Shown one piece after another: positions 1 through 7,439 of a stretch of 21,053 bases of DNA. The translations under genes were made by a program, and so were the position numbers. This stretch comes from a virus: positions 1-21,053 of the IMG/VR virus record IMGVR_UViG_3300048834_000370. One strand, given 5' to 3'. Numbering within the stretch: the stretch's first letter is position 1; each line of letters starts with the position of its first letter. The notes beneath the pieces are model-generated. The model made no database searches, was not told the origin of the DNA, and was given only the letters and a program-made list of their open reading frames with translations.

Positions 1-27
1 CGGCACAGCACCGGGCTGCGGAGTCAT
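1..27 (-). CDS. Start of next head gene, possibly protease/scaffold (gpI-like), partial
   Basis: An open frame enters from the left window edge on the minus strand and starts at an ATG at 27, giving MTPQPGAVP. The upstream in-frame stop is TGA at about 51. In Mu-like phages the gene after G is the head maturation protease/scaffold I, so position suggests that identity. Nine residues cannot prove it, and the Shine-Dalgarno match is poor (a G-run immediately before the ATG). An in-frame TTG a few codons upstream is an alternative start. Confidence 0.3.
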
Positions 28-119
28 CCCCAGCGCCAAGCTGCTGTCGGGTCAAGCCAGCGTGACGATAGATCATGAAGGTGAGAGGGAGTGAGATAAA
101 TACAGGCACCCGAGCGCGA

Positions 120-184
120 TAAATCCGGGATTTAGCAGAACGTAGGGGGATTTAACACGACGGAAAGTGCAATAGTCTTGCACT
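120..184 (-). promoter_or_regulatory. Dyad-rich intergenic region, candidate late promoter (PI-like)
   Basis: The gap 28-258 holds no convincing gene. It contains a perfect interrupted palindrome at 166-184 (AGTGCAA, 5-nt spacer, TTGCACT). It also contains a 15-bp palindrome at 120-134 (TAAATCC-G-GGATTTA) and a third copy of GGATTTA at 148-154. Reading leftward, TACGTT at 144-139 could serve as a weak -10, which would put the 166-184 dyad near -43, roughly where Mor-family activators bind in Mu. Mu has its late promoter PI at this place, between G and I. Activator binding here is inferred. Confidence 0.35.
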
Positions 185-258
185 GGGTGAAACCGCGCGG
201 CGCCGGGCTCGCTGCTTGTTTCGCGCCCATCTTAGCCGAGATTCAAGGTCGGCAGGCT

Positions 259-705
259 TCACGATTCGCCGAGATAGCTGCGCACGATGTCGAGAATGCT
301 CTCGGCGTCTTCCGGTCCCAGCGTGCCGGAATCTGGATCCGCCGTGAGCAGCCCACGACGCGGCATTCGCTTGGTTCCGAACTCGTGATATGCCGCATGG
401 GGCTGGCTGAATCCAATCGTGACGCTGGTCGCGTCGGCGCTGTGCGACAGGCTATGCAGCATGTCGCCGTAGCGGTCGAGCAGGAAGCCGTGGCCGTCTT
501 CCGGGTAGCTCTTGATGGTGGATGGCGCCCAGGGCGCCCAGGGTCGGCCCAGCGGATCGGTGCGCGTCTCGAAGCGGCTTGAGACCCGGCTTTCCATCTC
601 TTGCCCGATTGCGTCCATCAACGGCTGGAGGTTGCTGGACTTGGCAAGTAGCTGGTTGAGGTAGTCCAGGACCGGCCGGTCGTTGATGTCGACGGTGATG
701 CCCAT
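259..705 (-). CDS. Phage virion morphogenesis protein (Mu gpG-like)
   Basis: This 148-aa protein resembles the phage virion morphogenesis family typified by Mu gpG (156 aa), which is needed for head and/or tail assembly. An N-terminal helical part (residues 1-45) is followed by the family segment with DPLGRPWAPWAPST and LLDRYGDMLHSLS. The conserved AAYHEFGTKRMPRR block lies around residues 105-120, and a short acidic tail ends in LGES. It starts at an ATG 7 bp downstream of the preceding gene, so the two are probably co-transcribed. It is the last gene before the dyad-rich gap and appears full length and intact. Family assignment is from sequence pattern. Confidence 0.88.
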   Translation of the reverse strand: MGITVDINDRPVLDYLNQLLAKSSNLQPLMDAIGQEMESRVSSRFETRTDPLGRPWAPWAPSTIKSYPEDGHGFLLDRYGDMLHSLSHSADATSVTIGFSQPHAAYHEFGTKRMPRRGLLTADPDSGTLGPEDAESILDIVRSYLGES

Positions 706-712
706 GGCGAGG

Positions 713-1054
713 TCAGTAGATGACCTGGACCTCGCCGACCACGTGACCGTCGGCGTCGAGGAACTCCGCCACCACGGGGTCGATATCGTCGGCGGGATAG
801 GCGTCGGCCAGTTCGGCCGGCAGCTCGTGCAGGTAGCCGATGATGGCGGCCATGTCGGCGCGGCTTTTCAGTGGTGCGGGGCCGAAGGCGTGAGAGTTCG
901 GCATCGGATGCAGCGGCACGCCACCCGCTTCGATGTGCTGCATGATCTCGGCCGCGCTCTGGCCCGACAGCGTACCGGCGAGTTCATCCCAATCGAACAC
1001 CAGCGGTGCGACGCCCGGATTTCCCGACGATGGTTTGCAGTGGTAACGCGTCAT
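713..1054 (-). CDS. Small hypothetical head-module protein
   Basis: This 113-aa protein has no function I can name. The ATG at 1054 overlaps the stop of the gpF-like gene as ATGA, so I prefer it to an in-frame TTG at 1063. GGAAG lies just upstream of the ATG as a weak ribosome binding site. The protein is acidic, with an N-terminal FDWDELAGTLSG segment, a middle stretch AADMAAIIGYLHELP-like helix (near residues 65-85) and a beta-rich end (FLDADGHVVGEVQVIY). Its place between gpF and gpG in a tight operon suggests an accessory head role, but that is inference. Confidence 0.75.
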   Translation of the reverse strand: MTRYHCKPSSGNPGVAPLVFDWDELAGTLSGQSAAEIMQHIEAGGVPLHPMPNSHAFGPAPLKSRADMAAIIGYLHELPAELADAYPADDIDPVVAEFLDADGHVVGEVQVIY

Positions 1055-2622
1055 GGCTTCCAATGGAACAGCAACCCGATCACAAAATCGAACATTTCAC
1101 GATCCTCATTATAGAGTTTATTGAATCGAGTCAAGGTGTGTTTGATGCTGGGGTCAACGCCAAGCACCGACTCCAGCGCCACCGACATTACTTCCAGCGC
1201 GCCGCGCCCGGTGTACTCTTTGCCCTGGTACGGATTGATGTACTTGTCCCGGCGCGCCCACTCGTCACGCCTGTACCCGGCTATTCCGGTGAGATCGCGC
1301 AGCCGCATGAGCTGCTCGCCCGCCGTGCGGCGGCGATGCAGTTCCTGAAATAGCGCGTCCAGCGCCGGCAGCGCCGCCTGTATCCGGTGGGCGTACTCGT
1401 GCACGGCGTCTTCCAGCGCATCGGTACGCACCAGGATGTAACCGGCGCCCTTCCGAGCCGGCACGACGCCGAACGACGACAGCCTGATGTGTGTGTTGCC
1501 GGTTACCTCGTCCATCGTGTAGTGCCAGGCACGCGCCCTTGCCTGAGCCTTGACGTGCAGCGGCCCGAGCCGGTCGGTTGCTTCGGTCCATGAATCCGGT
1601 AGCCGCTGCGACGCCTTCTTGACCAACGCCGCACCAGCGCCGCGCGTGGCGACCTGCGCCGCCTTGGCCGTGCCGACCTCGCGCGCGAGGCGTTCCAGCA
1701 GCGCCGCATGGCAGGCCAGCGCGTCGGCACCGCCGTCTGGCAGGGTGGCGCTGATGGCCTGGCCGGCCGCAATCAACTCGTCGATGCCCTTCGGCGGTGT
1801 AAGCCCGGCGGCACGCACCGCCGAGGCCATGCCTGGTGTCGTCTCGGTCAGCTTCTTGTCGACCAGTTTCCCTAGCTCGGCCGCGCGCGCCTTCCCGACG
1901 TTGTAGGCGAACCCTGGCTGGATGCCGACCGGCACCTGCAGAGTCTCGCCGGTGCGGGTATTGGTCCATTCGCGCAACCGCTCGGGGGGCGCCGTCTTGA
2001 CCATGGGATTGCCGGTCGGAGTCTGCCCGCGCTCGTAGTCGCGGCGGCTGACCGCCACCACGCGGCAGCGGCAATTGAAGCCATTCAGCGGCAGATGCGT
2101 GTCCCAGAACGGATGCTCGACCGGCAAGGTGATGTTGTCCCACTGCGCGTGCTCGTCGCGGACCTTGCTGTCGCGCTGGGTGATGTAGCGGATATACGGG
2201 TGCGTCGCCCTGTTGCGCTCGATGCGTTCCCACTGCCCGGCCGCATAGGCCTGGCGCGTGTTGGTGTCGTAGATGAGTTTCAGGCGGGCCGGGTCGAACA
2301 CCGTCGTGACGGCGTCGCCAGTCACGACGTCGATTACGGTGCGCTCGCCCCACCAACCCTTGTGCGCCATGTATTCGGACAGATCGCGCATGAAGTCGCG
2401 CCGTGACAGATCGCCCGCGACGCTGTCGATGATGCCGCGTCGCAGGTTCTCCAGCACATCGAGCGCGGCCAGCCGGCTGACGGTGAAGTGATGGGCGTGC
2501 TCTTCCTGCCAGAGGTCGCGCCAGTCGAACGTCACCCGCAGCGAATTGCGCTCTTCCAGGTAGCGCAGCGCCTCTTCGGGCGACAGCCGGTACACCTGGG
2601 CGAAGTCGCTCGCGGCTGACAT
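1051..2622 (-). CDS. gpF-like minor head protein fused to a C-terminal zincin-like domain
   Basis: This 523-aa protein carries the Mu gpF-type head morphogenesis domain in its N-terminal half. The typical core is seen at about residues 141-197: HPYIRYITQRDSKVRDEH, then FWDTHLPLNGFNCRCRV with the paired cysteines. Such proteins are minor capsid components next to the portal. The C-terminal half differs from the core family. It contains HEYAH at residues 408-412 and, about 65 residues later, GALEVMSVALESV (E477 or E484). This looks like a zinc metallopeptidase HExxH motif with a downstream glutamate. The start overlaps the portal stop as TGATG. The gpF call is firm; proteolytic activity of the C-terminal part is inferred from the motif. 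Confidence 0.88.
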   Translation of the reverse strand: MSAASDFAQVYRLSPEEALRYLEERNSLRVTFDWRDLWQEEHAHHFTVSRLAALDVLENLRRGIIDSVAGDLSRRDFMRDLSEYMAHKGWWGERTVIDVVTGDAVTTVFDPARLKLIYDTNTRQAYAAGQWERIERNRATHPYIRYITQRDSKVRDEHAQWDNITLPVEHPFWDTHLPLNGFNCRCRVVAVSRRDYERGQTPTGNPMVKTAPPERLREWTNTRTGETLQVPVGIQPGFAYNVGKARAAELGKLVDKKLTETTPGMASAVRAAGLTPPKGIDELIAAGQAISATLPDGGADALACHAALLERLAREVGTAKAAQVATRGAGAALVKKASQRLPDSWTEATDRLGPLHVKAQARARAWHYTMDEVTGNTHIRLSSFGVVPARKGAGYILVRTDALEDAVHEYAHRIQAALPALDALFQELHRRRTAGEQLMRLRDLTGIAGYRRDEWARRDKYINPYQGKEYTGRGALEVMSVALESVLGVDPSIKHTLTRFNKLYNEDREMFDFVIGLLFHWKP

Positions 2623-4124
2623 CAGTCGTCACCCAGCCCGGCCTGGCCGGCCAGGCGCGCCGTATATCCGAGCTTGGCGAGCAGCTCGGCAAGCGCGCCG
2701 GGGTCGAGTTGTGCGACCAGCTCCGGCAGGCGTTCGAGCAGCTCCTCGGCGGTGTCACCGCGCGCGATCGCATCGTCCAGCGCTTGCTGCAGCGTCTGCA
2801 TCCACGGCGCCATCACCGGCCGCCATTCGGACAGCGCTTCGTCCACCAGGGCATCGATCGGGTCACCCGGCCGGCGATCCTGCTCGGCAAAGCTTGCCGC
2901 AGCTGGTTTGCCGTTCTCAGGTGAGTGCGGCTCAACGGGCGCAGCCTTCTTGTCCCACCCATCCCCATACTTCGCCCGCACCGCGTCGAGCGATAGCGAA
3001 AAGCCCATCTCCGACACATTCTTGTCGGTCTCACTCTCGGCTTTCTTGTCCTCTTCGCCTTTGATCTCGCGATACACCCGGCAGCGGCTGAAGCCGTTGT
3101 ATTCACAGATCCACTTGATCAGCGTTTCATTCAGGGTTTCCGAGAGCAGGTCGCTGTCGGCCTGGGTGAGTTCCAGGCGAACGTCCTGCCGCTCCTTGCT
3201 TGCGGCCGCCATCGCGCCACCGGACTTGCTGCGCGCTTCGGTTCCGAGCAGTACGCTGTCGATCCAGTCATCCATGTACTCACACAAGGATTGCTGGGTC
3301 GTAACCGAGCCTGTCAGCTTGGTCTCCAGCAGCTCGATCATCGTGCCTTCAGGCGTCATCACCACGCCGTCGCTGCTGAACGCTTTCAGCGCATCGAACA
3401 GCGTGTTCTTTTCCTTTTGCCCCGCCCCCTTCGGGTATTTGCCCCAGGGTGTGGGTGTGCCAAATCGATCGTTCAGCTTGTTCCAAGCGATGATGCCCTT
3501 GCGCTTAAAGAACACCGGCCAATAGAGCTGCAAGCCGAGGCCGGTGCCGTATGGGTTGTCATCCTCGGGGTTCACCCGGTGAACGATGAACTTGCGTTCC
3601 TCCAACTCTTCGCCACGGATCATATCCGCCTGTGTGAGCAGACGCAGTTGCGGGGCGCGCGTGTCGTCATCCTGCACATAGACAAAGCGCCGCTGCGCGC
3701 GTTTGACTACACGTGCGGGCACCACCCGGTTGTCACTCACCGTCCATATCACTTCAGCCGGAGAAAACCCGACGATCATCGCCTCCATCAAGTCCGAGCA
3801 CAGCCGGTCGAAGTTGAACCCGCCGAGGATCGCCTGCACGGCTTCAGCGTCGCTGGTGCTCTTGCCATCCGCAGGCTGCACCGTCCAGGGGCGGCTGATC
3901 AGCGCGAGAATGCGCTTCTGCAGCCCTGAGAACACCTTGCCGTCGCGCTTCAGATCACGGTAGATCTGCCAGTTGTTGCCATGCTCGCCGAGCAACGGAT
4001 CGTTGGGGCGCACTACCCCCATGAAGATGGGCTCGAATGGGTCGCGCAAGCGGCTTGCGACTTCGGTATTCAGGTCCGGCTTTGCCGGCCGGGTGGTGGC
4101 AGTGGTGGGAGTGGTCTTAGCCAT
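2622..4124 (-). CDS. Portal protein, DUF935 family (Mu gp29-like)
   Basis: This 500-aa protein matches the DUF935 portal family. The portal forms the ring at the head vertex through which DNA is packaged and on which terminase docks. A low-complexity Thr/Pro-rich N-terminus is followed by DPFEPIFMGVVRPNDPLL and YRDLKRDGKVFSGLQKR (residues about 28-70). Also present are a GFSPAEVIW motif and the WNKLNDRFGTPTPWGKYP block typical of the family. The C-terminal 120 residues (after SPENGKPAAA) are charged, rich in Leu and Glu, and probably helical. The start overlaps the terminase stop by 8 bp, which indicates translational coupling. Length is normal for the family and no disruption is visible. Confidence 0.92.
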   Translation of the reverse strand: MAKTTPTTATTRPAKPDLNTEVASRLRDPFEPIFMGVVRPNDPLLGEHGNNWQIYRDLKRDGKVFSGLQKRILALISRPWTVQPADGKSTSDAEAVQAILGGFNFDRLCSDLMEAMIVGFSPAEVIWTVSDNRVVPARVVKRAQRRFVYVQDDDTRAPQLRLLTQADMIRGEELEERKFIVHRVNPEDDNPYGTGLGLQLYWPVFFKRKGIIAWNKLNDRFGTPTPWGKYPKGAGQKEKNTLFDALKAFSSDGVVMTPEGTMIELLETKLTGSVTTQQSLCEYMDDWIDSVLLGTEARSKSGGAMAAASKERQDVRLELTQADSDLLSETLNETLIKWICEYNGFSRCRVYREIKGEEDKKAESETDKNVSEMGFSLSLDAVRAKYGDGWDKKAAPVEPHSPENGKPAAASFAEQDRRPGDPIDALVDEALSEWRPVMAPWMQTLQQALDDAIARGDTAEELLERLPELVAQLDPGALAELLAKLGYTARLAGQAGLGDD

Positions 4125-5520
4125 AGAGGAAGCCTGCGATATCGACGCTTCGGCGCTCGCCCGCGCCGTCGCTCATGAACTCGATCGGAGCGGCGGGATT
4201 GCTTGCCGCATGTATGGCCAGCGCCAGCGCCCAAAACTCGTCAGCATGGCCGTCGGCGGTACGCTCTGCGGTGAATCGAATATTGCCGGCTGCCGTGGTC
4301 TGCTTCGTCACCGCACGAAGGGCGGCACGCGTTTTCGGGTCATAGGGCATGCGCAGCCGGCGGTCTTCCATGCGCCCGCGCACCGGGTAGGCGAGTTCTT
4401 CCTTGACCTTCGGTGTGAAGGTGACCGCCTCCACCCGGTATTCACCGAACTTGTCCTGGGCATCATCGGCCCAGCCGATTCCCAGTCCGGTGGCGTCGAT
4501 GCAGGTGCGATCGCTCTCTTCGATCATCGGATAGATGATCTTTTCCTGGTCGCTCTTGCGCATGTTCTGCAGGCGTTCCACGCGCCGGGTGTAGAGCACG
4601 TCGCCCAGGTCTTCCACCTGCCAGGCCACCGTCAGATCCTGCTTGCGACCGATGTCGATGCCGGTATAGATCCGGCCGCCTTCCCTGCGCTCCCAGTCCG
4701 CGCCGGCCTCATACTCGGCCGACGCGATCAGGTCATATTCCAGAAAGGCCACGTCGTCATCGGCTGGGTTGCACATGAACTCTTGCTGGAACGACTCCTC
4801 GTCCGCGCAGCCGGCGCGCACCAGGTCGAAATAGGCCGCCTCGTCCATCGCCTGGCGCTCGTCGTCATCCGGCAGCATTTGCTGCAGCTTGTAGAGAAAG
4901 CCCTGGTCGAGCGCATCCTGCAGCGTCACCCGGTGTACGCTGATTTTCTTCGGGTTGCCCCGCTCGCGCGCCTCGCGAATCAGCAGATTGAAGAAATTGT
5001 GGCTGCCCCGATGGGTGGAGATCAGCTCCAGGCTGCCGCCCCAGGTGATGCCTGGGTAGGCGATCGCCCATAGCTTGCGCGGGTCCGGGTGCAATGCGAA
5101 CTCGTCCAGGATGCGCCCGCCGCGCTTTCCGGCCTGCGCGTCCGGGTTGCTCGACATGCTGTGAATGCGCTTGCCGGTGGCAAATTCCAGCACGTAGGCG
5201 GATAGACGCTTCTCGGGGTCTATCACCACCTCGCCCAGATCGCGGGCGGCCAGATCCATGATCTTCGCCCACATCTTGCAGTCCTCGACGAAGAGCCGCG
5301 CCTGCAACTCGTCGCGGCTGCTCACCCACTGATCGCGCAGCGCCTTGGCTACCGCTACGCGCTCCACCGCCGGATAGGCTGTGCTCCAGGACAGGCCGAT
5401 CTGGCGTGCCTTCTCCATCGCTTTCAGGCGGCTTTCGTCCTGGATCCACTTCGCCTGATAGGGCAGGAAGATGGCCTCCGGATTCGCGGGGATGATCTTG
5501 GCGTTACCTTTGATTTTCAT
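4117..5520 (-). CDS. Terminase large subunit (Mu gp28-like)
   Basis: This 467-aa packaging motor uses ATP to pump DNA into the head and cuts packaged DNA with its nuclease domain. With the start at 5520, the ATPase motif EKARQIGLSWS lies at residues 36-46 and the Walker B GGRILDEF at 134-141. Nuclease acidic residues are likely D289 (TGIDIGRKQDL), D342 (CIDATG) and D427 (HADEFWALALA). I chose the ATG at 5520 because GGGAG lies just before it and it overlaps the small upstream gene as ATGA. The longer frame to 5598 reads antisense-like basic sequence. The gene sits between gp27-like and portal genes, as in Mu. Confidence 0.93.
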   Translation of the reverse strand: MKIKGNAKIIPANPEAIFLPYQAKWIQDESRLKAMEKARQIGLSWSTAYPAVERVAVAKALRDQWVSSRDELQARLFVEDCKMWAKIMDLAARDLGEVVIDPEKRLSAYVLEFATGKRIHSMSSNPDAQAGKRGGRILDEFALHPDPRKLWAIAYPGITWGGSLELISTHRGSHNFFNLLIREARERGNPKKISVHRVTLQDALDQGFLYKLQQMLPDDDERQAMDEAAYFDLVRAGCADEESFQQEFMCNPADDDVAFLEYDLIASAEYEAGADWERREGGRIYTGIDIGRKQDLTVAWQVEDLGDVLYTRRVERLQNMRKSDQEKIIYPMIEESDRTCIDATGLGIGWADDAQDKFGEYRVEAVTFTPKVKEELAYPVRGRMEDRRLRMPYDPKTRAALRAVTKQTTAAGNIRFTAERTADGHADEFWALALAIHAASNPAAPIEFMSDGAGERRSVDIAGFLYG

Positions 5521-5669
5521 TGCTCCCACCGAGGCATGTTGTCGGCGATCCAATTGGCAATGCGAAGTCCGCGATCGAACAGCCATTCGAGGCACCACGC
5601 TGCCAGCGTGACGGGCACGCCGAGCAACACGAACGGAGTAATGAGGATGTTCCGGCGCGTCCAGCGCAT
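5517..5669 (-). CDS. 50-aa membrane protein between gp27-like and terminase genes
   Basis: This short gene encodes 50 residues beginning MRWTRRNILITPFVLL. A basic N-terminus is followed by one hydrophobic segment (about residues 8-25, ILITPFVLLGVPVTLAAW), then a Trp-rich amphipathic tail ending in PRWEQ. It starts exactly at the stop of the DUF3486 gene (TGATG) and its TGA overlaps the terminase ATG (ATGA). This double coupling is the main argument that it is translated. An N-in, single-span inner membrane protein is predicted. I know of no named function; a spacer needed only for translational coupling is the alternative. Confidence 0.65.
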   Translation of the reverse strand: MRWTRRNILITPFVLLGVPVTLAAWCLEWLFDRGLRIANWIADNMPRWEQ

Positions 5670-6241
5670 CACACGATCCCCAACACCTGACGGATTGCGA
5701 GCTTCGTCTCTTCGGTTACGCCTGCCTTGACCCCCATCGCATCGAGCTTGGCTTTCTGCTCCTCCAGCAGCTTCTTGCGCGCGGCTACTTCTACCTCGGC
5801 CTGGAATTTCTTCAGATTCACCGACGATCGCGTGAGCGTTGCGATGTTCTTCGCAGCTGTCGAGAGCACCCCCACGCGTTCGGCTGAGTCGACCTCTTCG
5901 TCGGTCGATTCCTGCATGTCCAGAATCGCCTCGAACAACTCCGTCTGAATCAGCGCCGTCAGCGCCTCCGAGCGCGCATCCTTGTCGTCGCCCGCCTGCG
6001 CCTGGATGATCTTCGCCGCTTCGGTACTGGCCCGGATCGCTGCAAGCCGCCGTTCCAGCTTCTGCCCATAGCGATGCACCGCCGTGCGGCTGGGCAGCTC
6101 ACCCTCGGCTGCAGCCGAAGGGAAATGCTCGTGCAGATCGGCAATCAGCTCGTCCAGCGTCATCCGCCCATCTGCCAGCCGCCCCTCGATATGGCGCTTT
6201 ACCTCGGGCGGAAGGCGGTCAATGCTGCTTTTGCGGCCCAT
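5669..6241 (-). CDS. DUF3486 protein (Mu gp27-like, probable terminase small subunit)
   Basis: This 190-aa protein belongs to DUF3486, the family of Mu gp27. By position before the large subunit it is thought to act as the terminase small subunit. Residues 1-40 (RLPPEVKRHIEGRL followed by MTLDELIADLHEHFP) form a predicted helix-turn-helix-like DNA-binding region, and SRTAVHRYGQKLERR follows. The second half is largely helical and contains a charged coiled-coil stretch (about 140-172). Length is typical. It is 6 bp after the preceding gene and overlaps the following small gene. The small-subunit role is established by synteny rather than by a catalytic motif. Confidence 0.88.
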   Translation of the reverse strand: MGRKSSIDRLPPEVKRHIEGRLADGRMTLDELIADLHEHFPSAAAEGELPSRTAVHRYGQKLERRLAAIRASTEAAKIIQAQAGDDKDARSEALTALIQTELFEAILDMQESTDEEVDSAERVGVLSTAAKNIATLTRSSVNLKKFQAEVEVAARKKLLEEQKAKLDAMGVKAGVTEETKLAIRQVLGIV

Positions 6242-6247
6242 CGCGGC

Positions 6248-6553
6248 TTACCAGTACTTCTCGGGGCGAGCGATGCCCGGCTGGCAGTCGACCGTGTACT
6301 CGGCAAAATCCACCCCGTGGCGGGTCAGCTTGGCGTGCCAGCGGCCATCAGGCTTGCGCTCAACCTCAACCAGGTCGCGCCCTCCCAGATAATCCAGCTC
6401 GCGCCGCAGCTCCATCATCGTCGCGTCCGGATACTCGGACTGCGCCACCGCCAGAATCGGCCCCTCGAATACACCCACCGGGCGCGCATTGTTCAGCGTC
6501 AGCAGTATCAGCCAGCGCAGGTGCTCCCGTCGTGCCTTGACCTGGTCAATCAT
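6248..6553 (-). CDS. VpaChn25_0724-type phage protein (Mu gp26 position)
   Basis: This 101-aa protein resembles a small family found in Mu-like prophages next to the gp27 gene, known as VpaChn25_0724 family phage protein. It starts MIDQVKARREHLRWLILLTLN. The pattern is winged-helix-like: helices at 5-22 and 45-60 (MMELRRELDYLGGRDLV), then a beta hairpin (VEVERKPDGRWHAKLTRHG) and a short tail. This could mean DNA binding, but no experimental function is known to me. The start overlaps the end of the DUF2730 gene by ATGA. Confidence 0.75.
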   Translation of the reverse strand: MIDQVKARREHLRWLILLTLNNARPVGVFEGPILAVAQSEYPDATMMELRRELDYLGGRDLVEVERKPDGRWHAKLTRHGVDFAEYTVDCQPGIARPEKYW

Positions 6554-6936
6554 TGTTTCACCCCTCGCAGTTGCTGGTTTTCGATACGCAGCGCCAGGCC
6601 GTCGAGCTTGGCCTCGATCACGCTCTGACCCCGGATGTAGTCCTCGCGCCGGACATAATTCAGCGGCAGCTCGGTTTTAAGCTCCATCAGTTCGCGCTCG
6701 ACGCGGCGCCACTGGCCAGCCTCTTCATGTGCCGCCTTCTCCAGCACGCCAAAGCGCGTATCCCAGTGCGCGGAGTGCAGCTCGCGCGCCTGCTCTTGCG
6801 CCGTGAATCGCACGTCGAGTCTGGCCTCGAACTGGCGCAGCAAGATCCGCCCCGCCGTGAATGCCGCGCCCAGGAATGTCACCAGCAGGCCGCACAGAAA
6901 CGTGATCAGCGCCCACAGTTCTATCTGTATCGTCAT
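6550..6936 (-). CDS. DUF2730 protein (Mu gp25 position), membrane-anchored coiled coil
   Basis: This 128-aa protein has one N-terminal transmembrane segment (about residues 8-28, WALITFLCGLLVTFLGAAF). A long charged helical region follows (35-125) with likely coiled coil. This is the pattern of DUF2730 proteins found in Mu-like phages between the lysis and terminase genes. I chose the ATG at 6936 because it overlaps the Rz stop as ATGA; the frame is open further upstream, but that part is antisense-like and overlaps Rz. The family has no established biochemical role. It should sit in the inner membrane with its coiled coil on one side. Confidence 0.8.
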   Translation of the reverse strand: MTIQIELWALITFLCGLLVTFLGAAFTAGRILLRQFEARLDVRFTAQEQARELHSAHWDTRFGVLEKAAHEEAGQWRRVERELMELKTELPLNYVRREDYIRGQSVIEAKLDGLALRIENQQLRGVKQ

Positions 6937-7439
6937 GGTTTGCCCTGTTGATGCCAGTCGATCAGCGCCGTGAGGCGTCGGGCGCATTCGGCGTATTGGC
7001 TGCCGGCGTCGAGTGCCCAGCCGGCGATGTCGGAATTGGTGGCAACGCGTCCGGCATCGGCTCCAGCAGCGCCGCCGCCGGCGTCGGGCAGTTCGACTCT
7101 GATGCCGGGGGCACCGTCGAGCACGCGCAAAGCAGGCTCGCGCAGACACACGCCAGCATCGGTGAGTTGAGCAATCGCACGATTGCGCTCCTTACGGTCT
7201 TGCGCGGCGGCAAGCCGCGCGGTTGAGAGTTGCCGGGTCAGGGCGTCGCTGCGCGCATGCGCGCTCGTCAGGCGATGCGCGGCCTGCACCGCGATGGCGC
7301 GCCGCACCTCCGCGAGCGACTCGCGCGCCTCGGCCACGCTCACGGCCGCGTAGTGCCGTCCCGCCGCAAACCCCGCGCTCGCGATCATCGCCGCCGCCGC
7401 GATACCGATGCCGGCGCGCATCACTACTCCGAGGTTCAT
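6933..7439 (-). CDS. Rz: Rz-like inner-membrane spanin (i-spanin)
   Basis: This 168-aa protein is the i-spanin candidate. It has an N-terminal signal-anchor (about residues 8-28, rich in Ala, Gly and Ile), then a helical, Ala/Arg/Glu-rich periplasmic part to about residue 95. The C-terminal region has AECARRLTALIDWHQ near the end. Spanins link inner and outer membranes and fuse them at the last lysis step. The assignment rests on topology, on its place after holin and transglycosylase, and on an embedded lipoprotein in another frame. The ATG at 7439 overlaps the preceding stop (TGATG); a GTG one codon earlier is possible. There is no strong sequence signature. Confidence 0.8.
   Translation of the reverse strand: MNLGVVMRAGIGIAAAAMIASAGFAAGRHYAAVSVAEARESLAEVRRAIAVQAAHRLTSAHARSDALTRQLSTARLAAAQDRKERNRAIAQLTDAGVCLREPALRVLDGAPGIRVELPDAGGGAAGADAGRVATNSDIAGWALDAGSQYAECARRLTALIDWHQQGKP
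6962..7180 (-). CDS. Rz1: Rz1-like outer-membrane spanin lipoprotein, embedded in Rz
   Basis: A second frame entirely inside the Rz gene encodes a 72-aa proline-rich lipoprotein. Starting from GTG at 7180, the signal peptide is followed by a lipobox LLCAC with the lipidated Cys at about residue 20. The mature part is STVPPASESNCPTP followed by further Pro-rich sequence. This is the classic architecture of Rz1 o-spanins. GTG is preferred because AAGGAG (7188-7193) lies 7 nt upstream; a TTG at 7213 is the longest alternative. Outer membrane attachment and partnership with Rz are family knowledge applied here. Confidence 0.8.
   Translation of the reverse strand: MRLLNSPMLACVCASLLCACSTVPPASESNCPTPAAALLEPMPDALPPIPTSPAGHSTPAANTPNAPDASRR

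Noticed and set aside
178-582. Plus-strand ORF over the gpG gene
   Set aside because: Antisense to gpG, which has family motifs and fits the operon.
1265-2773. Minus-strand open frame of 502 codons overlapping the gpF and portal genes
   Set aside because: Wrong frame relative to gpF; the product is extremely Arg/Ala-rich with no motif.
3973-5073. Plus-strand open frame of 366 codons
   Set aside because: Antisense to the portal and terminase genes, with no ribosome binding site in an operon-like setting.
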